This document shows positions 34,428 through 44,377 of a DNA stretch of 64,000 nt, piece by piece. Made by a program: the position numbers and the translations under genes. Source of the stretch: Paenibacillus pini JCM 16418 (lineage in GTDB: Bacteria; Bacillota; Bacilli; Paenibacillales; Paenibacillaceae); assembly GCF_000576305.1 (NCBI RefSeq), contig NZ_BAVZ01000009.1:62001-126000 (forward strand). The letters run 5' to 3'. The notes below the pieces were generated by a model. The model saw only the letters and a program-made list of their open reading frames with translations. It was not told where the DNA came from and searched no databases. How positions within the stretch are numbered: position 1 is the stretch's first letter; each line of letters opens with the position of its first letter.

Positions 34428-36114
34428 TTCAGGAAGTACTTGCCTTTAAGAATACGAAATGTGAATGCGGACATCAAAACCCTGTAGGCACGGTGCTATG
34501 TGAAGCTTGCGGTAGGCCGCTGGAAGCGGAAGATCGGGAGTCGAATGAAGTATTGGAAATGCGCTATGACGGGATGGCTCGTCGCTCCCAGCGCGCAAAT
34601 CCGAACATCATCGACAAGGTGTGGAACTTTTTTTCATCGGTTAAAATTGCGGTGTACATGATTATTTTGACGTTAATCGGATCGATGTTAGGTACCATCT
34701 TCCCACAAGAGGACACGTTTTTAAATATTGATGCATCCACGTATTACGAGAATACTTACGGTACCGCTGGAATGATCTACTACAAGCTTGGCTTATCGCA
34801 TACGTACAACTCTTGGTGGTTTGTGGGCTTGCTCGTTATGATTGGAGCTTCATTAGTGATCTGTAGTCTCGACCGGGTTCTTCCCTTGTACAAAGCTTTG
34901 AGTAAACAAAAAATTCGTAAGCACTTACAGTTTCTTAAGCGTCAGCGGGTTGTATATCAAACGCCGATCGAAGAGGATGCAGAGGCTTGGGTCAAGCGGA
35001 TTGCTGTCCCTATTAAGAAAAAGGGTTATCGTGTACATACAGAAGGTAGCGCGCTACTTGCGGAGAAATATCGTTTTAGTAGATGGGGCCCATACATCAT
35101 TCATATCGGTCTGATTATTTTCTTGCTGGCAGTATTAGCCCGTGGCTTACCAGGACTTCATATGGACCAGCATATTCCTTTTCCTGAAGGAGAGATCAAG
35201 CATATCCCTAATACATCTTATTACTTGAAGAACGATAAGTTTAAGGTGGAATTCTACACAGAAGAAGATATGCCGACAGAATTTAAAGGAAAGAATAAGG
35301 TGCTTCCTAAACTATTCGAGACAAAAGCAACCTTATACGTATGTACGGATAATTGTAACGACCCAACGAAGCAGCCTGTCCTGAAGGAAGTGGACCAACA
35401 TAATATTCAGGTTAACGATCCTCTAGATTATAAGGGACTTAAGGCATATCAATTTGATTATGATTTAACTCCTATTCTGCGTTCCGTGAAACCATCTCTT
35501 GTGGATAAGAAAACGGGTACAGATTACGGGAATTTCAAACTGGATATGAAGAACCCACAACGTTCATACAAGGTGGGAGCGTACACCTTGGATCTTAAAG
35601 AGAAATATATGGACTTCGGCTAGATGAGAACGGAAATCCTGTGACCAAAACTCCGAATCCAAATGCACCTGCTTTTCTCTTCCTTATTAAAGGACCGGAT
35701 TTGCCGGCCGCTGGTGTGCAATATTTATATTTTCCAAAAGAAATTGATAAACAGCGCTTTCAGCAGGATGCTATCAACACAAAGTTATTCGGTGGCAATA
35801 ATCCACTAGAACTTGATGTGAAAGGTATGGAGAACGTGGACTTTGCCATGTCAACATCCTATCTCAATATCCGAGTGGACAAAGCAATGCCTTTTGTGTG
35901 GCTGGGAGCGAGTATTGTCATGCTCGGACTGGTGCTTGGATTCTATTGGCAGCATCGGCGGATCTGGCTTCGTATCGACGAAGGTCAACTCACCCTGGGT
36001 GCGCATACCAACAAAAACTGGTTTGGTATCCGTCGTGAGATTGCATCTGCACTAAAGAAAATGGATCTGGAAGTAGACGAAAAGTCATTGGATAACGGAG
36101 GGAACCGCGGATGA
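34424..36114 (+). CDS. resB: Cytochrome c biogenesis protein ResB (one frameshift)
   Basis: Large membrane subunit of the system II cytochrome c synthase. The N-terminal cytoplasmic part has a zinc-ribbon-like KCECGHQNPVGTVLCEACG. Membrane helices follow near residues 75-95, 130-150 and 215-240, then a large extracytoplasmic domain and a last helix near the C terminus. The frame breaks at 35621, where GGCTAG should read GGCTTAG. Restoring one T gives YMDFGLDENGNPVTKTPNP and a 563-residue protein. It overlaps resC by ATGA. Interpreted as an assembly error in one intact gene. Confidence 0.94.
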
Positions 36115-37372
36115 GTGGTTTGTTAAATTTCAGTAGTAACATGTTTGTAGTCGCATTCTTTTTATATTGTGCGGCGTTCATACTTTTTGCTGTTGCACTG
36201 ATGGGACGCAGATGGAGCAATCGTGATCCTAAAGCCCATACGAAAAAATGGGGAAATATCGCTTTTGCAGGTTCATCACTAGGACTTGCATTCCAGCTTA
36301 CATTCTTCTTTACACGCTGGGCAGGTGGGGGGCATATCCCTGTTAGTAACATGTATGAATTCATGTCTTTCTTGTCGATGATGGTTATGGTGGCCTTTAC
36401 GGTGGTGTATCTCATTTACAAGAAAACATTACTTGGTCTATTTGCAGTACCCATTACGATCATTATTATGGCTTATGCAGCTGTGTTTCCTCAAGAAGTT
36501 CAGCCATTAATTCCTTCATTGCAATCGTATTGGTTGAAAATTCACGTGACATTGGCGGCGACTGGTGAATCTTTCTTTGCTATCGCATTTGCTGCTGGTT
36601 TTATGTACCTGCTTAGAACTGTTAATTTCAATAGCCAAGAGAAAAAGGACAAGAGTCAACAACGCTGGGTAGAGGTAGTCTTCTTTGCTATAATTCTTGT
36701 TATATCCTTTATTGTTACTGTGTTCGCCTTCAGATCCGCTGGTTATGAGTCTGAGTTTACACAGACCAAAGTTACAGTGGTTAATGGAGCTGAACAGTCA
36801 GTTACACAAAAAGTTAGTTATAAGCTTCCTCCAATTGTTGCACCATATAACAGTTCCATTGTAAGTTATCAATCGTTTATCGGAATGGATAAGCCATTAT
36901 TTGATGCTCCATCCTGGATGAATGGAGTTAACGCTGGACGTAAATTAAATACGATAATCTGGTCATTGATTAGCGGACTGATTCTATACGGAATTCTCCG
37001 TCTGATTGTACGGAAACCGCTTGGTCGTGCGACTAATCCGCTTTTGGATGGAATTGATCCGGATGATCTGGATGAAATTAGTTATCGTGCCATCGCCATT
37101 GGTTTCCCGATCTTTACGCTAGGAGCATTGCTATTTGCAATGATCTGGGCACAGATTGCTTGGGGTAATTTCTGGGGTTGGGATCCTAAAGAGGTATGGC
37201 GCTTATTACTTGGTTATTCTACAGTGCTTATCTCCACTTAAGATTGTCACGTGGATGGCAAGGACGTCAGTCCTCTTGGATGTCGGTTATCGGCTTCTTG
37301 GTTGTTATGTTCACCCTCGTCGGGGTTAACCTAGTTATTGCAGGCCTTCACTCATATGCTGGTGTGGAATAA
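36111..37372 (+). CDS. resC: Cytochrome c biogenesis protein ResC/CcsB (one frameshift)
   Basis: Haem-handling membrane subunit of the system II synthase with the CcmC/CcsA domain. The WD-like signature [12 protein letters not shown] is at about 37168-37200. The frame breaks at 37198-37199, where TGGCGC should read TGGGCGC. Restoring one G continues as [20 protein letters not shown] and ends with GLHSYAGVE at 37372, giving 420 residues. Without correction the conserved C-terminal His region would be lost. Interpreted as an assembly error. Confidence 0.93.
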
Positions 37373-37399
37373 GATTTAACAATAAATATGAAGGTATGT

Positions 37400-37442
37400 A
37401 ATCCGTTTCACATTTGATATTGAATGTTGAAACGGATTTTCG
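37400..37442 (+). terminator. Terminator after resC
   Basis: Perfect 11-bp arms AATCCGTTTCA (37400-37410) and TGAAACGGATT (37428-37438) followed by TTCGTT. The T tract is short, so some readthrough into resD is possible. Confidence 0.6.
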
Positions 37443-37508
37443 TTATACTTATGTTTTAAGATTGTTTTAGCAGAAATTTTCGGATTGATAATAAAGGAGT
37501 TGCTATCT

Positions 37509-38225
37509 ATGTCAGAGCATGTCAAACGTATATTGGTAGTGGACGATGAAGAGCGTATCCGCCGACTACTTAAAATGTATTTGGAGAAAGAAGGATATGA
37601 AGTAGACGAAGCAGAGGACGGAGAGAGTGCACTTCGTAAGGCATCTAACGAGGACTATGGCTTAGTGTTACTGGACTTAATGCTTCCGGGAATGGACGGT
37701 ATTGAGGTATGTACCCGCCTAAGACAACTGAAATCAACTCCAGTTCTAATGCTTACTGCTAAAGGGGAAGAAATAAATCGCGTTCAAGGATTCGAAGTTG
37801 GGGCAGATGATTATGTGGTCAAGCCATTTAGTCCGCGTGAAGTGATTTACCGGGTCAAAGCCATTCTGCGTCGTTCTTCAGCGACAGCCTATTTATCGAA
37901 GGAAAGCAATTCAAGCAACAATATTGTATTTCCACATGTGATTATTGAACATGATGCTCACCGTGTTACTGCAAGTGGTCAGGAAGTTAGTCTAACGCCC
38001 AAAGAGTATGAGCTGCTGCATTATCTTGCAGTTTCACCAGATAAGGTATTCTCAAGAGAAGAGCTGCTTAAGGACGTTTGGAATTACGAATTTTTCGGAG
38101 ATTTACGTACAGTAGATACCCATGTGAAGCGATTGAGAGAGAAGTTGAATAAAGTGTCACCGGAATCGGCTGCTATGATTACAACCGTTTGGGGAGTCGG
38201 ATATAAGTTAGAGGTGCCAAAGTAA
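37509..38225 (+). CDS. resD: Response regulator ResD
   Basis: OmpR-family response regulator of 238 residues controlling respiration and, in Bacillus, the res genes. ATG 37509 follows AAAGGAG. Receiver motifs: VVDDEERIR, the phosphoacceptor Asp in LVLLDLMLPGMDG and the Lys in DDYVVKPFSPRE. The C-terminal winged helix reads LRTVDTHVKRLREKLNK. It is separated from resE by 1 bp. Confidence 0.95.
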   Translation: MSEHVKRILVVDDEERIRRLLKMYLEKEGYEVDEAEDGESALRKASNEDYGLVLLDLMLPGMDGIEVCTRLRQLKSTPVLMLTAKGEEINRVQGFEVGADDYVVKPFSPREVIYRVKAILRRSSATAYLSKESNSSNNIVFPHVIIEHDAHRVTASGQEVSLTPKEYELLHYLAVSPDKVFSREELLKDVWNYEFFGDLRTVDTHVKRLREKLNKVSPESAAMITTVWGVGYKLEVPK

Positions 38226-38226
38226 C

Positions 38227-39675
38227 GTGAACTTTTGGACATCCCTTGTTGGTAAGTTGTGGATAACGATTATATGCCTGGTGGCAAGTATTCTAATTGT
38301 CTTAGGACTGTTTCTGCTTCCATACATTGATACAAATTTCTCGAATTCCGGAGATATCAAACGCTTATTTACGTACACATCTGTTCTTGGTTTTTCGTTA
38401 ACTACCTTTTTTGCATTATTTCTGCTCACTAAAATCACACAGCCTATGCAAAAGATGATTGAGGCAACAGATGCAATCCGCAAAGGAGAGTATAGTACAC
38501 GTCTTTCCATCGTCACCAGTGATGAAATTGGTAAACTTGCCAGCACGTTTAATCATATGGCTACGGAGCTGGAAGATAATATTCGTAATTTAAATCAAGA
38601 GAAAGAGCATTTGGCAAGTGTTCTACGAAGTATGAGCGATGCAGTAATCACGATTGATAACTCAGGCAGCGTCATTCTCACAAATCCTCCTGGCAAGGAA
38701 CTAATGTTACTGTGGGGGAATATGAATTGGGATTTGGAGAATGGTCTTTTTACTGAAGAGGATTATTCATCTCAATTACCTAAACCACTTAGGGATCTAT
38801 TTCAAGCAACTTTAGATGGTGGTGGGGGAGATGAAAGTTCCCAGATTCATGTGAAGCAAGGAATTTGGTCCGTTCATATGGCTCCTCTTTATTCTGATAA
38901 CCATATCCGTGGGGCAGTTGCTGTGCTGCGGGATGTGACGGAAGAAGTTAGATTAGAGAAGATGCGACAGGATTTTGTGGCTAATGTATCGCATGAAATT
39001 CGTACGCCTCTGTCGATGATGCAGGGCTATAGTGAAGCTTTACTTGATGGTATGGCGACATCGCAGGAAGAAAGTCAGGAACTGATCCAAGTTATCCATG
39101 ATGAATCGCTACGAATGGGACGCTTAGTTAACGATCTACTTGATCTGGCAAGAATGGAAGCGGGTCATACCGATACAATTGCTAAGAACCGTCTTGATTT
39201 GAATGAACTGCTTGAGAGAGTGTATCGTAAGTTTCTTGTGAGATCCAAAGAAGGTGCGATTGAACTGATCTATGAACGTAAATCCACTGACCTTATATTG
39301 GATGAAGCAGACGAGGACAAGCTTGAGCAGGTACTAACAAATCTGCTTGATAATGCATTTCGGCATACTTCGGAAGGCAAGCGGATTACAATTTCGGCAG
39401 ATCGAATTGAGAATGATCGGGATCATCATCCTGTCCTGCAAATTATGATTAAGGATGAAGGTGCAGGTATTCCTGAGGAAGATTTACCATTTATCTTTGA
39501 ACGTTTCTATAAAGCTGATAAGGCAAGGCTGCGAGGAGAGACGATGGGTACAGGACTTGGGCTTGCCATTGTTAAAAATATTGTGGACTCGCATCAAGGT
39601 ACCATTCAAGTTACGAGTCAGTTAGGTGAAGGAACCGTATTTATGATCCGTTTGCCTGTCGAAAATCGGAAATAA
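38227..39675 (+). CDS. resE: Sensor histidine kinase ResE with a minimal extracytoplasmic loop
   Basis: Partner kinase of ResD, 482 residues, GTG start 1 bp after the resD stop. Two membrane helices (about 10-33 and 52-75) are joined by only about 18 residues. Bacillus subtilis ResE has a much larger external domain and is longer overall. Then HAMP (about 76-125), a PAS-like domain (about 130-235), HisKA with the phosphoacceptor in FVANVSHEIRTPLSMMQG, and HATPase (NLLDNAFRH, GTGLGLAIVKNIV). The missing external domain suggests that signals are sensed in the cytoplasmic PAS region. Confidence 0.93.
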   Translation: MNFWTSLVGKLWITIICLVASILIVLGLFLLPYIDTNFSNSGDIKRLFTYTSVLGFSLTTFFALFLLTKITQPMQKMIEATDAIRKGEYSTRLSIVTSDEIGKLASTFNHMATELEDNIRNLNQEKEHLASVLRSMSDAVITIDNSGSVILTNPPGKELMLLWGNMNWDLENGLFTEEDYSSQLPKPLRDLFQATLDGGGGDESSQIHVKQGIWSVHMAPLYSDNHIRGAVAVLRDVTEEVRLEKMRQDFVANVSHEIRTPLSMMQGYSEALLDGMATSQEESQELIQVIHDESLRMGRLVNDLLDLARMEAGHTDTIAKNRLDLNELLERVYRKFLVRSKEGAIELIYERKSTDLILDEADEDKLEQVLTNLLDNAFRHTSEGKRITISADRIENDRDHHPVLQIMIKDEGAGIPEEDLPFIFERFYKADKARLRGETMGTGLGLAIVKNIVDSHQGTIQVTSQLGEGTVFMIRLPVENRK

Positions 39676-39691
39676 TAGTAGAAGACCAAGA

Positions 39692-39718
39692 AACACCTCC
39701 TGAGGAGGTGTTTTTTTG
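39692..39718 (+). terminator. Terminator after resE
   Basis: Perfect arms AACACCTCC (39692-39700) and GGAGGTGTT (39704-39712) with loop TGA and seven T. The rest of the gap to serA (39719-39933) shows no gene; the sigX-rsiX genes found here in Bacillus subtilis are absent. Confidence 0.85.
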
Positions 39719-39933
39719 TTGAACAAAAGCGATAAATCTTGTTCTACGTGGAACACCTCATGAAAAGTTTTCATCATACCATTCAGAAACAGCAGAATGG
39801 CTTCTAAGCGTGGTTAAATGAGTAAATGAAATATGGTTACTTCCATTCGTTTGTAAGGAGAGAGGACGAGCCACAGCGTGTTTCAAGTATACTAGGTTAA
39901 ATGGGGGTTTGTATAATAACAATCAATACATAA

Positions 39934-39973
39934 AGACAGCCTGGTTATGGAAGGACCCATAGTCAGGCTGTCT
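39934..39973 (-). terminator. Terminator of serA
   Basis: AGACAGCCTG and CAGGCTGTCT arms (39934-39943 and 39964-39973) with an additional inner TATGG/CCATA pairing. On the - strand it is followed by a short T-rich stretch, 33 bp beyond the serA stop. Confidence 0.65.
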
Positions 39974-40005
39974 AGTTTGTAGTTTAATTTAATTGTTGCT
40001 GTAGA

Positions 40006-41598
40006 TTAAGTCAGTACAATTTCTTCAGCATTATTCAGTTCAGGAAGCGCAATGAGTTGTGCAAGAACATCTTTATGAACAGCTTTATCTACAGTCAAAA
40101 TCATGATCGCTGAACCTCCGATGATTTTACGTCCCACCTGCATCGACGCAATGTTGACGTCATTTTGACCAAGTAATGTACCTACATATCCAATAATACC
40201 TGGTTTGTCATTATGAGAAATCAGGATTATGTGGCCCTCTGGAGCGATATCGACTGGGAATTTATCCAGTTGAACGATCCGATCGCCATAACCGTTCAAC
40301 AGTGTACCTGCGACTAGGCGCTCTTCATGATCCTGTGTCTTAAGCGTAACTGTAAGAAGGTTCGTAAACCCCTTGCTCTTCGAAGCTTGGGTTACCACAA
40401 CATTGATATCTCTTTGCTTAGCCAGATGCATACAGTTAACGATGTTAACCTCACTGCCCAAGTGATGGACAAGTACACCTTTTACAATATATCGAGTTAG
40501 AGGGAGAGTATCGACATCAGACAAATCACCCGCATAGTCAACATGTATTTCACTAATCGCTTGATTCGTTACTTGAGCTGCAAAACTACCTAATCTCTCA
40601 CCGAGGGAGAAGTAAGGTTGAAGCTTATTCATTACCGTAGGAGCAACAGGAGGCATGTTCACGGCATTTTTGAAAGGTTCGTTCCGTAGAATATGCAGCA
40701 CTTCTTCAGACACATCAATCGCAACGTTCTCTTGAGCTTCGATCGTAGAAGCACCGAGGTGAGGTGTCACAATGATTTTAGGATGGCTGAGGAATGGGTG
40801 ATCCTGTTCAGGTGGCTCGGATTCAAATACGTCAAAGGCAGCTCCAGCTACAATACCTTGATCTACAGCTTCAACGAGTGCCATTTCGTCAATAACACCA
40901 CCACGAGCACAGTTAACGATGCGCATACCTTTCTTCATCACTTCAAACTGAGGACCTGAAATCATATGATGAGTCTCGGGAGTAAGTGGAGTATGAACCG
41001 TCATAAAGTCTGCATTCCGGATAATTGTATCCACAGTTGCGAGTTTAACTTCCATTTTCTCAGCGCGTTCTTGGGTAAGGAATGGATCATAGGCTAGAAT
41101 ATTCATGCCAAAAGCCTTGGCGCGTTTCGCAACTTCACTGCCGATTCTACCCATACCGAGCACGCCGAGTGTTTTGTTACGAAGTTCAACACCTAGGAAT
41201 GATTTACGATCCCAAGTGCCACCAATCGTTTTGGCATATGCTTGTGGAATATGACGTGCAAGAGCCATCATCATAGCGAAGGTGTGTTCACATGTAGTAA
41301 TGGTGTTTCCATCAGGAGCATTAATTACAATAATTCCCTGTTTGGTTGCAGCTTCTAGGTCGATATTGTCTACGCCAACACCTGCGCGTCCAACAACTTT
41401 GAGCTTTGTGCCTGCGGCCATGATTCTCTCTGTAACACGGGTTTGGCTACGAACGAGCAGTGCATCGTAATCTCCAATAATCGCAATAAGTTCATCCTCA
41501 GTAAGTCCTGTCTTTTTCTCTACTGTCACGTCGCTCGCATCAACCAGTTGCTGTATACCGAGATCACTGATCGGGTCCGATACTAATACTTTAAACAT
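40006..41598 (-). CDS. serA: D-3-phosphoglycerate dehydrogenase
   Basis: First enzyme of serine synthesis, oxidising 3-phosphoglycerate with NAD, 530 residues. The ATG at 41598 is chosen because AAGGAGGAGAG precedes it and the product then starts MFKVLVSDPISDLG; an in-frame ATG at 41709 lacks a ribosome site. Catalytic domain with GVDNIDLEAATKQGI, Rossmann motif LGVLGMGRIGSEVAKRAKAF and HTPLTPETHHMI, then an allosteric substrate-binding domain and a C-terminal ACT domain (ILISHNDKPGIIGYVGTLLG) for serine feedback. It is the only clearly amino-acid-regulated gene in the window, lying behind a T-box leader. Confidence 0.96.
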   Translation of the reverse strand: MFKVLVSDPISDLGIQQLVDASDVTVEKKTGLTEDELIAIIGDYDALLVRSQTRVTERIMAAGTKLKVVGRAGVGVDNIDLEAATKQGIIVINAPDGNTITTCEHTFAMMMALARHIPQAYAKTIGGTWDRKSFLGVELRNKTLGVLGMGRIGSEVAKRAKAFGMNILAYDPFLTQERAEKMEVKLATVDTIIRNADFMTVHTPLTPETHHMISGPQFEVMKKGMRIVNCARGGVIDEMALVEAVDQGIVAGAAFDVFESEPPEQDHPFLSHPKIIVTPHLGASTIEAQENVAIDVSEEVLHILRNEPFKNAVNMPPVAPTVMNKLQPYFSLGERLGSFAAQVTNQAISEIHVDYAGDLSDVDTLPLTRYIVKGVLVHHLGSEVNIVNCMHLAKQRDINVVVTQASKSKGFTNLLTVTLKTQDHEERLVAGTLLNGYGDRIVQLDKFPVDIAPEGHIILISHNDKPGIIGYVGTLLGQNDVNIASMQVGRKIIGGSAIMILTVDKAVHKDVLAQLIALPELNNAEEIVLT

Positions 41599-41802
41599 GG
41601 TTTCTCTCCTCCTTAGGTATCTATAACGCTTATAGTAAGGAATATGGTCAATGAGACTACATTCCGTAAAGCCAAGGTTGATATCGTTGATATCGTTGAA
41701 GTCATTCATTCAGTCTCAAAGCAACGCGGTGCTGTATCAAAGGGGACATATGCAGATGTTTCATCTTTCATCTCATAAGTTAATATTTGATAAAAGTATA
41801 TA

Positions 41803-42084
41803 ACAAAAAAACTCTCAATCCGCATACTACTTCCGTAGTAAGGGACGAGAGTTATCGTGGTACCACCCTAATTCACTGCTAAATTCCTTCAGCAGCCTCT
41901 GAGGTCAATAAAGACCATAATTGATAACGGATACTATCCGATTGCACCTACTTCGAATTTTCAATGCAATATCTCAGGAACGCTAAAGACAGGCTTTATT
42001 GTCACCGGTTTACACCAACCACCGGCTCTCTGTAGACAAGTTAAGTGTCTTCTTTCCTTCATCGGCTTAACGCATTAATTTTCC
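41803..42084 (-). promoter_or_regulatory. T-box riboswitch upstream of serA (probable serine specifier)
   Basis: On the - strand the leader has AGAGAG and GGTGGTTGGTG-type Stem I elements (about 42010-42030), the T-box sequence AGGGTGGTACCACG (41856-41869) and a terminator with ACTCTC/GAGAGT arms (41811-41853) and a run of T. T-boxes read uncharged tRNA by a specifier codon. AGC at 41984-41982, followed by a purine as expected, fits serine. A nearby TCC, also a serine codon, is followed by T and is less likely. Uncharged tRNA-Ser would allow readthrough into serA. Confidence 0.88.
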
Positions 42085-42086
42085 AT

Positions 42087-42116
42087 AATGTATCATGCTG
42101 TTGTGAGGAGTGTCAA
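42087..42116 (-). promoter_or_regulatory. Promoter of the T-box/serA transcript
   Basis: On the - strand TTGACA (42116-42111), an 18-bp spacer, then TACATT (42092-42087). The start would fall near 42080, just before the T-box leader. The adjoining stretch 42117-42430 is AT-rich and shows no gene. Confidence 0.6.
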
Positions 42117-42430
42117 TAGTAAAAGTTTATTGCTTCTGAGCCTTCTTGAATGTTTTCGTAATTTTCGCTATGATTTTAATACTGAGTTGGCATGTCTTTT
42201 TAAAATAGAATGAATAGAATTGCATACATTTTGTTGTTGTAGTTCTTTTTTATTTCCTTAAGTTTACAATTTTTGAGCTTCTTTCTTCAGTTGTAATTCG
42301 TGATAAGGCAAAAATACGTTATTATAGATAATAGCCATAATTTATTGCATGTAGGATTCATAGAAATATCGTGTGGTTCATTAAGGTAAACAGTAGTTAT
42401 ACAGAAACTATAGACAGGCAGGCCTTATTT

Positions 42431-43024
42431 ATGAAAAAATTCAAAATTCGTTTACCTAAGATTAAGCAGGCGGCACCTGAACAACTAACGGAGCGTCTGT
42501 TACTGGTGAATCTTTACATCACCCAAGGCCTTACTTTGTTTATCGGTTTATTGTGGATCTTATTTCAGAAGAGAAATCCATTTGGCCTTTTTTTAACGCA
42601 TAACGGTGCAAATTTTTTACTCTGGGGATTGGGTCTGGCAGCTGTTATGTTTTTAATAGATTTTGTCGTATCAAAGGTAACACCTGATGAAGTGATGGAT
42701 GATGGAGGAATCAATAATTTACTGTTCCAGAATCGTCCGATCTGGCATATATTTCTGATTGCGGCCATGGTTGCCGTCTGTGAAGAGCTACTTTTCAGAG
42801 GAGCAATACAGCAATCCTTCGGTCCCTACTGGACAAGTATTTTGTTTACCGCTATTCATGTCAGATATTTGAAACATTGGATTCCAACGGGCTGGGTATT
42901 TTTGAGCAGCTATGGTCTAGGATACATATACATCCATTCAGGTACATTGCTTGCACCTATATTCTGTCATTTTGTGATTGACTTTGTATCTGGATTAGTC
43001 ATCCGTTTTCGGAGGGAAGCATGA
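42431..43024 (+). CDS. CPBP family intramembrane metalloprotease
   Basis: Membrane protein of 197 residues with a CAAX-protease/bacteriocin-processing (Abi) domain. Motif 1 is CEELLFRG (paired glutamates) near residue 120, followed by FTAIHVRY with its His; motif 3 is HFVIDF near the end. About five membrane helices. ATG 42431 is preferred to the earlier in-frame ATG because the product then starts MKKFKIRLPKIKQ; the ribosome site is weak either way. Position matches ypbD of Bacillus subtilis. The substrate is unknown. It overlaps the next gene by 4 bp. Confidence 0.85.
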   Translation: MKKFKIRLPKIKQAAPEQLTERLLLVNLYITQGLTLFIGLLWILFQKRNPFGLFLTHNGANFLLWGLGLAAVMFLIDFVVSKVTPDEVMDDGGINNLLFQNRPIWHIFLIAAMVAVCEELLFRGAIQQSFGPYWTSILFTAIHVRYLKHWIPTGWVFLSSYGLGYIYIHSGTLLAPIFCHFVIDFVSGLVIRFRREA

Positions 43025-43452
43025 GTAACGAATTAAGTCGAGTAAAAACGTATCAAAAGAAACGAAAAAAAACCGTTGATCATAAAAGCCAGCAGGATAA
43101 ACATCAAAAGCGAACCAAAGTGGTTTCTGCAACAAATCGCACATCTGCGAGTAAGACACTCAGACGTGGTGAAGTATTAGAATCTGGACGTGCGGTAGCG
43201 GTACGAACAGAATTGAAGCGTACGAAATCAGTCGTAGGTGAAGATGGGCGGATTACACGTAGGAGAGCATCACAATATCAGCAAAAAGATACAACAGAGG
43301 ATACCCCGGCAAGGAGAGATACCTATTCCTCCAGAAAAATTAGAATCAGTAAATATTTTACGAATACACTTATTTTTCTATTTGTTATGCTAACTGCATT
43401 TTTAGTTTACTGGGGAATAAAGGGAGCTCCTCCTTTAGAGGAACTATGGTAG
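43021..43452 (+). CDS. Basic single-span membrane protein of unknown function
   Basis: 143 residues. Residues 1-108 are very rich in Lys, Arg, Ser and Thr (start MSNELSRVKTYQKKRKKTVD) and probably disordered and cytoplasmic. One membrane helix at about 112-131 is followed by a short external tail. It overlaps the CPBP gene by ATGA and is 15 bp before the phosphoesterase, so the three are probably co-transcribed. The position corresponds to ypbE in Bacillus, but no LysM domain is visible. Not recognised. Confidence 0.7.
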   Translation: MSNELSRVKTYQKKRKKTVDHKSQQDKHQKRTKVVSATNRTSASKTLRRGEVLESGRAVAVRTELKRTKSVVGEDGRITRRRASQYQQKDTTEDTPARRDTYSSRKIRISKYFTNTLIFLFVMLTAFLVYWGIKGAPPLEELW

Positions 43453-43467
43453 GGGGGAACGCCGCTG

Positions 43468-44274
43468 ATGTGGATGGTTATAATATTAATAGCTGGATGT
43501 ATGCTGCTTTGTTGGATGTCGTATGAAGCAAGAATGCATCAGGTTAATAAACGCGAAATCAAGCTTGAGAATTTACCTTCTGCTTTTGACGGAAGCCGTA
43601 TCTTCTTTATTTCAGATATACATCGTAGAGAGCTATCTGCTGAGAAGCTACAAGAATGGAAAGGTTTAGTGGATTGGGTCATCGTTGGCGGTGATATCAT
43701 GGAACGAAATGTGCCACTTCGTAGAGTTGATGATAATATTGGGGTACTAAGTAGTCTAGCACCCGTCTATGCTGTTTATGGTAATCATGATTATAAAGCA
43801 GATCCAGTGGGGTTAGAGCATATACTTAATCATCATGGCGTAACACTCTTGAAGGATGAGAACGTAAATTTGGAGCTGGGTGGAGAACATATTTGTCTAA
43901 CAGGCGTCGATTATCCTCACCTTAAACGCAACGATTATAACCCCTTGCCCCCAATTCAGGAAGACGTCAAGGATGTATGCCGAATTGTGTTGGTTCACGA
44001 TCCCATGTGGATCACCTGCTACCCAGAGTTACCTGCTGAATTAATCTTGGCAGGACATACGCATGGTGGCCAAATTACGATGCCGTTCTTCGGACCCATC
44101 CGTTTGAATGGCTTTTACCGCAAATATGCTTCCGGTATGTTCTCATGGAATCAGCCGAAGGCAAATGTACAGCATCCACAAATGTTAATTAGTCGAGGAT
44201 TCGGGACAAGAAGGATTCCTTTCAGGTTATGTTGCCCGGCAGAAATGCATGTATTAACATTGAAATCCAGGTAA
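43468..44274 (+). CDS. Membrane-anchored metallophosphoesterase (YpbG-like)
   Basis: Calcineurin-like phosphoesterase of 268 residues with an N-terminal membrane helix (1-20). The metal-binding motifs are all present: FFISDIHRRE, VIVGGDIMER, YAVYGNHDYKAD, VLVHDP and LAGHTHGGQ. Position after the ypbD-like gene matches ypbG of Bacillus subtilis. Similar YkuE-type proteins act on lipid-linked or membrane substrates; its own substrate is not evident. Confidence 0.88.
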   Translation: MWMVIILIAGCMLLCWMSYEARMHQVNKREIKLENLPSAFDGSRIFFISDIHRRELSAEKLQEWKGLVDWVIVGGDIMERNVPLRRVDDNIGVLSSLAPVYAVYGNHDYKADPVGLEHILNHHGVTLLKDENVNLELGGEHICLTGVDYPHLKRNDYNPLPPIQEDVKDVCRIVLVHDPMWITCYPELPAELILAGHTHGGQITMPFFGPIRLNGFYRKYASGMFSWNQPKANVQHPQMLISRGFGTRRIPFRLCCPAEMHVLTLKSR

Positions 44275-44293
44275 GAACCACTAACATACGAAT

Positions 44294-44345
44294 AGGCTGC
44301 CCTAGATTAGGTTTCATCTACCTGGATCTGGGACAGCCCTTTTTT
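44294..44345. terminator. Convergent terminator between phosphoesterase and deacetylase genes
   Basis: Long imperfect stem: GGCTG with CCCTAGAT on the left, GATCTGGG with CAGCC on the right, followed on the + strand by CTTTTTTCG. It can serve both converging genes. Confidence 0.6.
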
Positions 44346-44377
44346 CGTTATGTTTTAGTTGTTTCGTTATAAGTATT

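Noticed and set aside
41599..41709. N-terminal extension of serA reading MNDFNDINDIN
   Set aside because: The extension has no ribosome site, while ATG 41598 has a strong one and the normal family start.
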